Shown piece by piece: positions 51,909-60,662 of a DNA stretch of 64,000 bases. Made by a program: the position numbers and the translations under genes. The DNA comes from Cytobacillus firmus (GTDB taxonomy: Bacteria > Bacillota > Bacilli > Bacillales > Cytobacillaceae). The stretch is from the NCBI RefSeq assembly GCF_023612095.1, contig NZ_CP086235.1, forward strand, positions 641,001 through 705,000, read 5' to 3'. Within the stretch, counting starts at the first letter, position 1. Every line of letters starts with the position of its first letter. The notes under the pieces were generated by a model. The model searched no databases. It saw nothing but the letters and a program-made list of their open reading frames with translations, and was not told where the DNA came from.

Positions 51909-53018
51909 ATGAAAGAGGAACGCAAACGTATTTTGAAAATGGTCGAGGATGGAAAGCTTACAGTTGATGAAGCTTTAACTCTGCTGGAACAGCTTGAACA
52001 AACAAATCAGACGATGGAGCAGAAGCAGGAGGACTTAATTAAGGAGCTATCTGCTGAGGTTAAGTTTGAAGAAGCTAAAAAAGGCGAGCCATATAGCTCA
52101 AAGCATCAAAGTGCCAAGGAAAAGATCATTGATTTTGTAGATTCAGCATTTAAGAAAGTGAAGGATCTGGATCTAGATTTTAATTTTGGGAAAAGTGTTG
52201 AAATCTCTCATATATTTCAGCATGCAGACGCATACTTAAAAGATCTGGACATTGATGTTGCCAATGGAACAGTTAAGGTAATTCCGTGGGATCAAAGTGA
52301 TGTGCGTGTTGAATGCAAAGCCAAGGTCTATCGTGTGGATAATCAGGATGAAGCCCGCAGGAATTTTTTGAAGGATGTTATTTTTGCCATTGAAGGGCAG
52401 AGGCTGAGATTTTCGACTCAGCAAAAATGGATGAAGCTTGAAGCAGTCATCTATATTCCAAAGTCGGAATATGAAAATGTGAAAATCCGCATGTTTAATG
52501 GGCCGATTGAAAGCCAAAACTTATCAGTGGAAAACTTTAAAGCGAAAACAGCTAATGGAAAAATAACGGTTAGTGATTTGAACAGCCGTAATGTGGAGGC
52601 TGAAACAGCCAACGGGCAGATTACCATTCAAAAAAGCCGGATCGATCATGTGGAAGCCGAAACGTTAAATGGTGCCATTCTGGCTGATGGCGACTTCAAA
52701 AAAGCTGAACTGCAATCCTTTAATGGAAATGTAACATGCAGGGCAGAAAATGAGCGCTGCGAATGGATCGAAGCGAAGGCGGCGACGGGCAGCATTGATC
52801 TGTTTGTTCCGGATTTCGCTGCTGTCAGCGGAGAGCTGCGCACCAATCTGGGCAGTTTTCATCCTGACATTGAGGGTATTGAAGTAATAGAAGAAAAGAG
52901 CGAAGTGATTCAGAAAATGATGCGTTTTAAATCTGTGAAAGAAAGCGGCAGCGGGCTTAAGCTGCGGGCTGACTCCAAAACAGGTGCCATCACAATTAAG
53001 CGGACAACAGCCTGGTAA
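51909..53018 (+). CDS. yvlB: DUF4097 family protein YvlB
   Basis: 369 residues. The first about 50 residues form an SHOCT-like helical pair (RILKMVEDGKLTVDEALTLLEQLEQ), then a beta-helix-like DUF4097 domain with repeats of the kind KAKTANGKITVSDLNSRNVEAETANGQITIQ. No signal or membrane helix. In B. subtilis yvlB lies in the sigmaW-controlled yvlABCD operon and probably works with the PspC-like YvlC. ATG 51909 has GAGGAGGG upstream. Confidence 0.88.
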   Translation: MKEERKRILKMVEDGKLTVDEALTLLEQLEQTNQTMEQKQEDLIKELSAEVKFEEAKKGEPYSSKHQSAKEKIIDFVDSAFKKVKDLDLDFNFGKSVEISHIFQHADAYLKDLDIDVANGTVKVIPWDQSDVRVECKAKVYRVDNQDEARRNFLKDVIFAIEGQRLRFSTQQKWMKLEAVIYIPKSEYENVKIRMFNGPIESQNLSVENFKAKTANGKITVSDLNSRNVEAETANGQITIQKSRIDHVEAETLNGAILADGDFKKAELQSFNGNVTCRAENERCEWIEAKAATGSIDLFVPDFAAVSGELRTNLGSFHPDIEGIEVIEEKSEVIQKMMRFKSVKESGSGLKLRADSKTGAITIKRTTAW

Positions 53019-53067
53019 AACGGGGCGGAAGGGCGCCTTCCGCTTTTCCAGATAGGAGGGATTCTTA

Positions 53068-53262
53068 ATGAACAAATTAATTCGCTCCCGCAGCAACCGG
53101 AAGTTAGCGGGAGTATTGGGCGGCTTATCAAAATCGATCGGGATAGACGCTACCATACTCAGGGTCATTTTCATTGTTTTATTATTTACAACAGGTGTTT
53201 TCCCAATGGCACTCGTTTATGCTCTGCTTGTGTTTGTGCTTCCTAATGAAGAGGTGCTGTAG
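53068..53262 (+). CDS. yvlC: PspC domain protein YvlC
   Basis: 64-residue PspC-domain membrane protein: RSNRKLAGVLGGLSKSIGIDATILRVIF followed by a hydrophobic helix (LLFTTGVFPMALVYALLVFVLP). PspC proteins anchor phage-shock responses at the membrane. ATG 53068 has a TAGGAGGG ribosome site. Third gene of the yvl operon, 3 bases before yvlD. Confidence 0.92.
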   Translation: MNKLIRSRSNRKLAGVLGGLSKSIGIDATILRVIFIVLLFTTGVFPMALVYALLVFVLPNEEVL

Positions 53263-53265
53263 GAC

Positions 53266-53625
53266 ATGAGATGGATCCTGGGAATATTGATAAATGCGGT
53301 CCTGTTTGTAGCGATCGCAGGTTTTTTTAAGGATTCGTTTTACTTGTCGGGATTTGGGGCTGCCGTTGGTGCCAGCTTCATGCTTTCCATCCTGAACATT
53401 CTTGTGAAGCCAATCCTGATTATTTTAACTCTGCCCGTTACTGTTTTAACGCTCGGCTTGTTTCTGTTCGTCATCAATGCTGTCACGCTTATGATAACGG
53501 ATGGATTTATGGGTGATTCATTTGAAATTGCCGGGTTTGGCACAGCGATTCTTGTATCGGTGATTATGTCAATCGTTAACCTGATCATTCAAAAAGCAAT
53601 CCTGGAACCGGCGAGGGAAAAGTAA
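53266..53625 (+). CDS. yvlD: Phage holin family 4 protein YvlD
   Basis: 119-residue membrane protein with four hydrophobic segments and a Gly-rich FYLSGFGAAVGASFML start, typical of the holin-4 (YvlD) family. In B. subtilis it belongs to the envelope-stress yvlABCD operon. ATG 53266 is immediately after yvlC. Its terminator hairpin (arms 53634-53645 and 54956-54966) has been split by an insertion sequence. Confidence 0.92.
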   Translation: MRWILGILINAVLFVAIAGFFKDSFYLSGFGAAVGASFMLSILNILVKPILIILTLPVTVLTLGLFLFVINAVTLMITDGFMGDSFEIAGFGTAILVSVIMSIVNLIIQKAILEPAREK

Positions 53626-53686
53626 ATGCGATAAAAAGCCAGCATGCGTAATGGTCTTGTCCCTGTCAAGTAGACAACATAAAAAG

Positions 53687-54589
53687 CTAAGCAGTGAGCG
53701 CGTGTCGATATTCTATCGGCGCGCGTTTCTTTAGTTTCTTTTGTCTTCGTTTGTAATTGTAATGGTAGATGTAGTCCTCAAGAGCTTGTTCTAGTTCTTC
53801 TCCTGAATTACACTTATTTATATACAGCTTCTCGGTTTTGAGATGTGAGAAGAACGATTCTACACAGGCATTGTCAAGGCAGTTTCCTTTTCGAGAGTGG
53901 CTGCCCTTGATGCCGTAATCCTCTAATCGGCTGCTGTATAGCTTTGACGTATACTGGAAGCCTTGATCTGAATGGAGAACGGCTTCAGCTACGTCTTTTT
54001 TCTTTGTCCATTTTTCTACTGTATTTAACACAAGTTCCAGATCATTTCTCTTAGATAGCTCCCAACTTACTATTTCGTTATTAAAGAGATCCTGTATGAC
54101 CGATAAATAATAAAATTCTTCTCCAACAGACACATATGTTATATCCGTTACCATCTTTTGATTAGGTCCTGCAGCCCTGAAATTCCTTTTAAGGCGATTA
54201 GGGAAGATAATAGAAGGACTGCGACCGTGCCATTTTCTCTTCTTTCGGATGACTGATTGTATGCCCATTTCCGTCATCAGTCTGTAGACCTTCTTGTGGT
54301 TGATTAAATACCCATTTTCATTTAATTCATCTGTCATACGAGGCCGGCCAAATTCAGGATGCATGAAATGAATCCCCAAAATGTGCTCTCGAATATCTTG
54401 TTCATCCTTAGCCTTCTCTTCCCGTTTACCATTCGTTTTTCTCCATTTGTAATAGCTAGCCGGTTTGATATAGGCAATCTCAAGCAGCCAGGAGACCGGA
54501 TAGGTCCCCCTTAACTCATCAACCAGTTCATACTTTATTCTTCTGGGTATGTTTCCTCCTCCTTTACCAGATTTGGATACTGCTTTTTT
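53687..54589 (-). CDS. IS3-family transposase OrfB (DDE integrase), made by -1 frameshift
   Basis: Catalytic part with rve integrase core. DDE residues: VTDITYVS (Asp), LHSDQGFQYTS (Asp) and DNACVESFFSHLKTE (Glu). Its open frame has no good start codon of its own; after -1 slippage at AAAAAAG (54583-54589) reading continues KKAVSKSGKGGGNIPRRIKY and stays open to 53687. The OrfAB fusion would be about 390 residues. It looks intact, so the element may still be active. Confidence 0.88.
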   Translation of the reverse strand, partial: KKAVSKSGKGGGNIPRRIKYELVDELRGTYPVSWLLEIAYIKPASYYKWRKTNGKREEKAKDEQDIREHILGIHFMHPEFGRPRMTDELNENGYLINHKKVYRLMTEMGIQSVIRKKRKWHGRSPSIIFPNRLKRNFRAAGPNQKMVTDITYVSVGEEFYYLSVIQDLFNNEIVSWELSKRNDLELVLNTVEKWTKKKDVAEAVLHSDQGFQYTSKLYSSRLEDYGIKGSHSRKGNCLDNACVESFFSHLKTEKLYINKCNSGEELEQALEDYIYHYNYKRRQKKLKKRAPIEYRHALTA

Positions 54590-54867
54590 AGAAATTCAAC
54601 CTGTGCTTTTAAATAATCTCTTTCCTCTTCAACCGACTTGAATTTAGTCCTAGGCCTGCCTTTTAAAGGGTTAGAGATTCCTTTACGCTCATTAAACGGT
54701 ACTCCAGCTTTCCATTTCTTAACCCACACTTTAAGCTGGCTGCAGTTACGGATTCCCAATTCTTCTGCCAGTACTTTATAACTCTTAGACCCATTCACGT
54801 ATTTCATGACGGCATTATGTTTAAACTCCTCCGAATAGCTATTAAAAGTTTGTCCTTTCTTTGCCAT
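54535..54867 (-). CDS. IS3-family transposase OrfA (DNA-binding part)
   Basis: About 110 residues with an HTH domain (SYSEEFKHNAVMKYVNGSKSYKVLAEELGI) and a leucine-zipper-like tail (VEEERDYLKAQVEFLKKQ). ATG 54867 (minus) has a GGAGGGGA ribosome site. Near its end the heptamer A AAA AAG (54583-54589, minus) lies in the reading register for -1 slippage, which would fuse it with OrfB. Confidence 0.9.
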   Translation of the reverse strand: MAKKGQTFNSYSEEFKHNAVMKYVNGSKSYKVLAEELGIRNCSQLKVWVKKWKAGVPFNERKGISNPLKGRPRTKFKSVEEERDYLKAQVEFLKKQYPNLVKEEETYPEE

Positions 54868-54968
54868 AGAAAAAATCCCCTCCAAGTAGCATTCTTTCCT
54901 CCATGGTAACATGGAGGTTTTTTTGAATGTCTACTTAAAGGGGACATTAACATAATGCTGGCTTTTTT

Positions 54969-55634
54969 CTATTCTATAATCGTGGCATTAAAGCCGTCCT
55001 TCTTCAGGTTCCCGGCGAGATTCTCAGCAAGCTGCTTTTCGGAAAAGGCAACTTGAACTTTGTATTGTTTGATTCTATCATGCTTTCTTAAGCCATATTG
55101 TTCGGCAATTGCTTTTACAATAGCCTGTGCACAGCGTTTTCGGTAGATGGGGGTCCGAAGAAGGGAGGCTTCCTCTTTATTGGTCATAAACCCGCATTCC
55201 ACAAGAACGGCAGTCATTTTTGTCTCACGCAGCACATGGAAATCAGCTGTTTTGACTCCCCGGTCCCGCAAACCTGTAGAACTGATTAAGTTTCGCTGGA
55301 TCTTTTGGGCCAGTGCCAATGCTTCCCGGGGTTTGGAAGGGTAGACATATGTTTCAATTCCGCCTGCGCTGTTCCATTCGCCTGTTCCGTACGCATTGGC
55401 ATGGATGGACACATAGCAGTCAGCGTTTTGATTATTTGCGAGAGAGGTCCTTTCGGCAAGCGGCACGTCCCGTTCATCGGAGTGGGCAAAGTGAACTTCT
55501 GTGTTTTGATACTTTCCCAGCATCTCCTTTGCCAGGCTGGCGACTGCCCGGTTGAATTCAAATTCTCTCATTCCATCAGGGCTCCGTTTGCCGGGGGTGC
55601 TATAGCCATGTCCGGCATCCAATATGATTTTCAT
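54969..55634 (-). CDS. N-acetylmuramoyl-L-alanine amidase (Amidase_3)
   Basis: 221-residue cell-wall amidase without a signal peptide, as in phage or spore-lysis-type enzymes. Zinc ligands: LDAGHGYSTPG (His), REFEFN (Glu) and SIHANAYG (His); catalytic Glu in VLVECGFM. The C-terminal 45 residues (IKQYKVQVAFSEKQLAENLAGNLKKDG) form a SPOR-like domain. ATG 55634 (minus) has AAAGGAG upstream. It converges on yvlD and shared its terminator before the IS entered. Confidence 0.9.
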   Translation of the reverse strand: MKIILDAGHGYSTPGKRSPDGMREFEFNRAVASLAKEMLGKYQNTEVHFAHSDERDVPLAERTSLANNQNADCYVSIHANAYGTGEWNSAGGIETYVYPSKPREALALAQKIQRNLISSTGLRDRGVKTADFHVLRETKMTAVLVECGFMTNKEEASLLRTPIYRKRCAQAIVKAIAEQYGLRKHDRIKQYKVQVAFSEKQLAENLAGNLKKDGFNATIIE

Positions 55635-55710
55635 CTAATCGCTCCTTTCTGTTAAAAATATCTTCATCTATATAATATGGACAAACCTTTCAAAAGGACA
55701 TGGTAAAATG

Positions 55711-55747
55711 AAAATAGGAGAAAACCCTAAGGGCTTTCTCCTATTTT
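55711..55747 (-). terminator. Terminator of nagA-nagB-nagR operon
   Basis: Perfect 13-bp stem AAAATAGGAGAAA (55711-55723) with TTTCTCCTATTTT (55735-55747), overlapping the nagR stop; TTTTCATTTTA follows on the minus strand. Confidence 0.9.
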
Positions 55748-56472
55748 GCAGCGCGCTGCATCGTATGAACAAATTTGTAGCGGTCTGCGCGATATGCTGA
55801 TTTTACAAGCTCAAAAGGCGTGCCATCCTCTAAGAAGGAAGTGCGGGCAATAAGAAGTACAGGAGATCCAGGGTCTACCTGCAGGTGGGTTACCTCCGTT
55901 TCCTTAGCGATTGAGGCTTCAATCTGCTGGGTGGCTTCCCTGATGGTGAGAGACAGTTTTTCTTCAATATGCTGATAAAGTGACTTGTTGATGATTTCTT
56001 CTGTAAGCCCTTTAACGAGATTCGCCGGGAGGTAGGTGGTTTCCAGCGCCATTGGCAGGTTATCTGCCATCCTCACCCGTTTAATTTCATATACCGGTGT
56101 GTTTTCTTTTATATCAAGCTTTCTAGCCAGCTGCGGCTCGGCCGGGATGATTTCAAAGGATATGAGGCGGCTGCTCGGCACCATGCCGCGCTCTTTCATA
56201 TCCTCCGTAAAGCTCGTCAATCCCTGAAGCTTTTGTTCGACCTTCTGTTTGTTGACAAAAGTTCCGCGTCCTTTTTGCCTGTATAGATAACCATCGTTGA
56301 CAAGGTTATTTAATGCCTGTCTGACTGTCATTCGGCTGATCTGATATTGCTCCGAATATTCGCGCTCAGAAGGAATGGCTTCATCAGGCTTTAACTTGCC
56401 GTTATCTATTAAATGTTTAATATACTCTTCCAATTGGTGATATATCGGGATGGGTGATTGCTTATCGATCAT
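55741..56472 (-). CDS. nagR: GntR/HutC-family regulator NagR (YvoA)
   Basis: Repressor of amino-sugar use, 243 residues, the B. subtilis length. N-terminal winged HTH (PSEREYSEQYQISRMTVRQALNNLVNDGYLYRQKGRGTF) and C-terminal UTRA effector domain (ENTPVYEIKRVRMADNLPMALETTYLP). It binds dre sites and releases them with glucosamine-6-phosphate or GlcNAc-6-phosphate. ATG 56472 has a TAGGAGA ribosome site, better than the upstream ATG 56505 inside nagB. dre-like sites lie on the nagA (58482) and murP (62138) promoters. Confidence 0.93.
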   Translation of the reverse strand: MIDKQSPIPIYHQLEEYIKHLIDNGKLKPDEAIPSEREYSEQYQISRMTVRQALNNLVNDGYLYRQKGRGTFVNKQKVEQKLQGLTSFTEDMKERGMVPSSRLISFEIIPAEPQLARKLDIKENTPVYEIKRVRMADNLPMALETTYLPANLVKGLTEEIINKSLYQHIEEKLSLTIREATQQIEASIAKETEVTHLQVDPGSPVLLIARTSFLEDGTPFELVKSAYRADRYKFVHTMQRAAK

Positions 56473-56504
56473 GGAAATTCTCCTATCACTATTAGTACTG
56501 ATCA

Positions 56505-57239
56505 TCAGTCCTGACTGACGAGGCTAAGTGCTTCTTCATCGGCGATGATGGTTACATTCGGATGAAGCTTCAAGGCTGAAGCGGGAAACTGTTCATCAGG
56601 CTCTCCGTTAACCAATTGTCTGATGGCTTCTGCCTTGGCTGAACCTGATGCGAGCAGGATGATTTCCCGGCTATCAAGAATCGAAGCGATTCCCATTGTA
56701 ATGGCCTGGGCTGGAACGTCTTCTATAGAACTGAAAAATCTTGCGTTAGCCTTGCGCGTGCTTTCCGCAAGGTCCACGACTTGCGTACGGCTGTTAAAAG
56801 CAGTGCCAGGTTCATTGAATCCGATATGTCCGTTGCGGCCGATTCCGAGCAGCTGGAGGTCGATATCCACCAGATCCTTGATCAGCTGTTCATACCGTTC
56901 GCATTCCCTGGACATATCTTCTGCGGAACCATTGGGAAGATGCGTGTTTTCGAGCTGGATGTCCAGATGATCAAATAGTTCGCTATTCATGAAATGCCTG
57001 TAGCTATTAGGATCAGTTGGAGGCAGGCCGATATACTCGTCCAAATTAATCGTCGTGATTTTTTCATAAGAAGTGCCATTTTCCTGATGATCTTTAATCA
57101 GTTCGGCATAAACTCCTTTTGGTGTACTTCCGGTAGCAAGCCCTAATGTCATATCAGAATGCCGGCGGACTTTATCAATTATAAGCCTGGCAGCTATTCG
57201 GCTCATATCGTGATAATCGGCTGTTCGAATGATTTTCAA
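56505..57239 (-). CDS. nagB: Glucosamine-6-phosphate deaminase
   Basis: Converts glucosamine-6-phosphate to fructose-6-phosphate and ammonia; 244 residues. Motifs LGLATGSTPKGVYAEL, INLDEYIGLPPTDPNSYRHFM with the catalytic Asp, and LGIGRNGHIGFNEPG with the active-site His are clear. TTG 57239 (minus) follows GAGGTGAAAGGGAA and overlaps the nagA end by 4 bases. Middle gene of nagA-nagB-nagR. Confidence 0.96.
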   Translation of the reverse strand: MKIIRTADYHDMSRIAARLIIDKVRRHSDMTLGLATGSTPKGVYAELIKDHQENGTSYEKITTINLDEYIGLPPTDPNSYRHFMNSELFDHLDIQLENTHLPNGSAEDMSRECERYEQLIKDLVDIDLQLLGIGRNGHIGFNEPGTAFNSRTQVVDLAESTRKANARFFSSIEDVPAQAITMGIASILDSREIILLASGSAKAEAIRQLVNGEPDEQFPASALKLHPNVTIIADEEALSLVSQD

Positions 57240-58426
57240 TTCCCTTTCACCTCACGTTCAAAGGCTTTGACGCCTCGGCAGAAGGTCATGGCAACCTCAA
57301 GGTTCTCATCGAGTACAACCAGGTCCGCATCCTTGCCTTCTGAAATGCTGCCTTTCCGGTCGAAAATATTGAGCTGTCTGGCCGGGTTGGTGCTTGCAAG
57401 CCGGACAGCTTCATGCAGCTGTATATCTGTAAAGTCAATCATGTTTTTTATGGAGTCTTTCATTTTTAAAATGCTTCCGGCCAATGTGCCGTCAGCAAGC
57501 AGTGCCTGGCCATTTTCGACCTTTACATCCTGTCCGCCAAGATCATAATGGCCATTCTTCAGGCATTTGGCTCTCATCGAATCTGTTATCAGGATCATAC
57601 CACCTGTGCCTTTGGCGTTTAGTGCAAGCTTGATCATCTCCGGACGGACATGGATGCCGTCAGCGATCATTTCAACGATCAATTCCTTAAATAAAAGAGC
57701 AGCGCCGGCAACACCAGGTTCACGGTGATGCATGCCTCTCATTCCGTTAAACAGGTGGGTCACCTGTTTAGCTCCAGCCTGAACAGCTTTTTCCATTTCG
57801 GTAAAAACGGCATCACTATGGCCGATTGAAGGGACAACGCCATTTTCACTTAAATAGCGGATAAATTCATAGCCATTTGCTTTTTCCGGTGCTAGTGTGA
57901 TCAGTTTGATCGTCCCGTCCGCTGCTTCCTGCCAGCGCTTAAAGAGTTCAATATCAGGCTCAAGGATATGATCCTTCGGCTGGGCTCCGCCTCTTGCTTC
58001 ATTAATAAACGGGCCTTCGAGATGGATTCCGATTACTTCCGCCTTGCCGGGAGTATTTTGTTCTTTTTGAAAGCGAGCTGCATTGACCAGTGCTGCTTCT
58101 ATTTTTTCTTTTTCCTGTGTGATGGTTGTGGCCAGGAAGCTTGTAGTTCCTTCTTCAGGCAAAACGCCGGCCATCGTGTTCAGCGCTTCAAATGTGGCAT
58201 CCATCGTATCGGCACCGCCAGCGCCATGAATGTGGACATCAATAAACCCCGGACTGATTGTATGCTCAGGGGAAAGCTCTATAATTTCTGTATCCTGGAA
58301 GCTGGCAGGAAGTTCCTCCAAGGTTCCAGTCTGCAGGATTTGCTCATTTTCTATTAAAATAAACCCTTTATCAATCGTGCTGTTCTCCAGAAGAATTCTG
58401 GCATTTTTCAGTAATAGACGGCTCAT
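57236..58426 (-). CDS. nagA: N-acetylglucosamine-6-phosphate deacetylase
   Basis: Metal-dependent amidohydrolase of 396 residues that yields glucosamine-6-phosphate. Metal and active-site segments: GFIDVHIHGAGGADTMDAT, GIHLEGPFINEARGGAQ, SIGHSDA, THLFNGMRGMHHREPG and ILITDSMRAK (catalytic Asp). ATG 58426 (minus) has a CGGAGATG ribosome site. Its promoter carries a NagR-type operator over the -35 box. Confidence 0.96.
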   Translation of the reverse strand: MSRLLLKNARILLENSTIDKGFILIENEQILQTGTLEELPASFQDTEIIELSPEHTISPGFIDVHIHGAGGADTMDATFEALNTMAGVLPEEGTTSFLATTITQEKEKIEAALVNAARFQKEQNTPGKAEVIGIHLEGPFINEARGGAQPKDHILEPDIELFKRWQEAADGTIKLITLAPEKANGYEFIRYLSENGVVPSIGHSDAVFTEMEKAVQAGAKQVTHLFNGMRGMHHREPGVAGAALLFKELIVEMIADGIHVRPEMIKLALNAKGTGGMILITDSMRAKCLKNGHYDLGGQDVKVENGQALLADGTLAGSILKMKDSIKNMIDFTDIQLHEAVRLASTNPARQLNIFDRKGSISEGKDADLVVLDENLEVAMTFCRGVKAFEREVKGN

Positions 58427-58458
58427 TTTCAGTTCATCTCCGTTTGAATGATACTTTT

Positions 58459-58495
58459 ATTATAAAAGGTTTGCGCTAAGATGTCTATACCAGTT
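58459..58495 (-). promoter_or_regulatory. nagA promoter with NagR (dre) operator
   Basis: On the minus strand, TAGACA (58487-58482), exactly 17 bases, TATAAT (58464-58459). The -35 is inside AACTGGTATAGACAT (58495-58481), a NagR/DasR-type dre site, so repressor and polymerase would compete. Confidence 0.8.
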
Positions 58496-58520
58496 AGCGG
58501 ATTTAACTCCCTATAACTTT

Positions 58521-58535
58521 TTGGTCTATACAACC
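58521..58535. promoter_or_regulatory. Second dre-like site upstream of nagA
   Basis: TTGGTCTATACAACC shares the TGGTCTATAC half with dre sites and lies about 35 bases upstream of the first. It may allow cooperative binding. Confidence 0.5.
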
Positions 58536-58572
58536 AAAAAAGGATAGAAGGCGATCGGACGCTTTCTATCCT
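58535..58572 (-). terminator. Terminator of murP-mupG-murQ operon
   Basis: AGGATAGAA (58541-58549) pairs with TTCTATCCT (58564-58572); on the minus strand six T follow. Confidence 0.9.
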
Positions 58573-58611
58573 ATTTATTTGAGTTTTAGAAGAAATACAT
58601 GCAAAAAATGA

Positions 58612-59511
58612 TTATTTTGTATCTGCAGCTGCTTCCCGTAAATAGCCATTATGCTTTTTCAGAAGCTCGGCGGCTGCTTCACCTTTTAATCCTGTTAAAA
58701 TCTGAAGAATGGCTGCCTTTGTATGATAGTTTTGTTCTTTAAGTGCTTCCCGGGCTTCTTCATCTGATGCACCAGTAGCCATTTTAACGATATTTTCCGC
58801 ACGCTTAAACAGCTTCTCGTTTGTCATCTGCACATCTACCATTAAATTGCCGTACACTTTTCCCAGCTTGATCATGGATGCTGTTGTCAGCATGTTCAGG
58901 ACAAGCTTTTGTGCAGTGCCTGCTTTCATTCTTGTAGAGCCTGTAACGACTTCCGGACCTGTGATAGGTGCAATCGTATATTTAGAGATTTTCCCCATTT
59001 CGGAATCCTTGGTGCAGGCAACTGAAACAGTAACAGCACCGACTTCATTTCCGTATTGAAGAGCTCCGATGGTATATGGCGTACGGCCGCTCGCGGCAAT
59101 GCCGACAAGCACATCCTTGTCCGATAATTGAATATCGGCGACATCCTGGCGTCCCTGTTCACTGTCATCCTCAGCGCCTTCAACAGCCTCGGTCATGGCT
59201 TCCTTGCCCCCGGCGATAATGCCGACAACCATTTCAGGGTCAGTTCCATATGTCGGCGGGCATTCTGAAGCATCGATAATCCCAAGGCGTCCTGAGGTGC
59301 CGGCTCCAACATAAATTAAGCGGCCACCTTTTTTGAAGCTCTCCGTAATTTCATCCACCACTTTGACAATGTGAGGGATTTCTCTTGCGATGGCATTAGG
59401 AACAATTGTATCCTCCTGATTGATGATTGTAATAATTTCTTCAGTTGTCATTAAATCGATTTCCATTGTTTTTGGGTTTCGCTGCTCTGTATTCAGCTTT
59501 GTAATATTCAT
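58612..59511 (-). CDS. murQ: N-acetylmuramic acid 6-phosphate etherase
   Basis: SIS-domain lyase of 299 residues that removes lactate from MurNAc-6-phosphate to give GlcNAc-6-phosphate, which NagA then deacetylates. Visible motifs: [25 protein letters not shown], the Glu-rich [26 protein letters not shown] and [17 protein letters not shown] 59511 (minus) overlaps the mupG stop (TAATG). Last gene of the mur operon. Confidence 0.96.
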   Translation of the reverse strand: MNITKLNTEQRNPKTMEIDLMTTEEIITIINQEDTIVPNAIAREIPHIVKVVDEITESFKKGGRLIYVGAGTSGRLGIIDASECPPTYGTDPEMVVGIIAGGKEAMTEAVEGAEDDSEQGRQDVADIQLSDKDVLVGIAASGRTPYTIGALQYGNEVGAVTVSVACTKDSEMGKISKYTIAPITGPEVVTGSTRMKAGTAQKLVLNMLTTASMIKLGKVYGNLMVDVQMTNEKLFKRAENIVKMATGASDEEAREALKEQNYHTKAAILQILTGLKGEAAAELLKKHNGYLREAAADTK

Positions 59512-60589
59512 TATTTATCCCTCACTATTAATTGAAATTTCGTTCCTGCCTTAATCTGATCCAGCAGGGGCATATCTTCTTCTATTACTCTGGCGATTAC
59601 ATTCACGCGTTCATCCCGAGGGAGATCTGTCAGTGTAATTTGCATCTCTCCTGCGTATCGGCCATATAGAATATTATCAACTGTGACACTGCCTTTTTTA
59701 CGTTCCAGCTGGTTCACTGGTTCCCATTTATTTGATCCCTGCCCGGCATAGGATCTTGATTCAACCGACCTTACAACATCCCTGGCAGGATCCATCCTAT
59801 TTGTATGAGGTTTATTAAAAAGATCCTCATCGATTTGTCCGCCGATCAGCTCGATCCGGAGAGGCACGGCACCTTCCGCGATTTTCGCCAGCTGTACAAG
59901 AGTCCCATCTTTTGCAGAATGGTCACCAATCAATACCTTGTCTGTCCAGCAGCTGTTCATTAGTTCAGCCGCCGCAGCAGCAGGTGACGAGCCCCGGTGT
60001 TTTTCAAGAGTAGGCAGACCGGCAAAAAGGGGCCCGCGAAGTTCCTCGTCACCAGGCACAAATGCCATGGTAGTTATTCCTATGCCTTTTAGGAGCTTAT
60101 TTCGCTCTATTAAAAAGTCTTTATCCAAACCGGTTTCCGGCCGCGGGTAAAAGTTATGCCAGGCTTCTATATTATTGGAGTTTAATCCCATTTCCATCCA
60201 TTCCCGCAATTCTTCAGCAGAGATGGTACTGGCATTAATTCCAAGTTTCATTTTTTTTGAGAGTTCAACAATCTGTTCAGAAGTGAAGCCGTAATCAGCC
60301 CGGATTCCGGTAAGGCCCCATTCGAGAAGTGTATCAATCGAATCCCAGCCCAATCCTAAATGGCCCAATGACTGGGGGAAACATCTGCGAGGAGTTCCAT
60401 ATGATGCTGCTTTGCCAAGGCCCCAAGATTCTGAAGCAAATGTTTATAAGTACTGTGGTCATCTTCGGGAATATGGAGGGATGTGAAAATGGATGTGAGG
60501 CCATGAGTAGCCGCCCTTTCTATCCATTCCGCATTTTGATATTGGCGCTCTTCTGATAAGTAAACTGATATTCCAAACATCCTGGTCAC
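59511..60589 (-). pseudogene. mupG: 6-phospho-N-acetylmuramidase MupG (DUF871), interrupted by a 1-base frameshift
   Basis: MupG cleaves MurNAc-6-phosphate-GlcNAc taken up by MurP. The N-terminal part (MFGISVYLSEERQYQNAEWI to ELLADVSPS) is read from 60589 and runs into a stop at 60356. The remaining about 280 residues, from LGHLGLGWDSIDTLLEWGLTGIRADYG, lie in another frame to 59511. One extra C in the C5 run (60374-60378 on plus, GGGGG) restores LLADVSPQSLGHLGLGW and a protein of about 360 residues. Intact neighbours and operon make an assembly indel likely. Confidence 0.88.
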
Positions 60590-60632
60590 CTCTACAAATC
60601 TGAATTTTATAAAAATGGGGACTCATAAGTAA

Positions 60633-60656
60633 AGAAGGAGGAATGCTCCTCCTTCT
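60633..60656 (-). terminator. Hairpin between murP and mupG
   Basis: AGAAGGAGGA (60633-60642) pairs perfectly with TCCTCCTTCT (60647-60656), 4-nt loop, TTTAC following on the minus strand. Probably partial termination lowering mupG/murQ relative to murP. Confidence 0.65.
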
Positions 60657-60662
60657 CCTTGT

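Larger units (their letters stand above)
53652..54952 (-). mobile_element. IS3-family insertion sequence (1301 bp)
   Basis: Ends read TGGTCTTGTCCC (left) and TGTTAATGTCCC (right, complement), and continue as imperfect 25-bp inverted repeats sharing AAGTAGACA. TAA flanks it on both sides (53649-53651, 54953-54955), a 3-bp target duplication typical of IS3. It holds orfA and orfB on the minus strand. The right and left flanks join as AGCCAGCA-TGCGTAA-TGCTGGCT, a complete hairpin, so it inserted into the terminator loop of yvlD. Confidence 0.9.
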
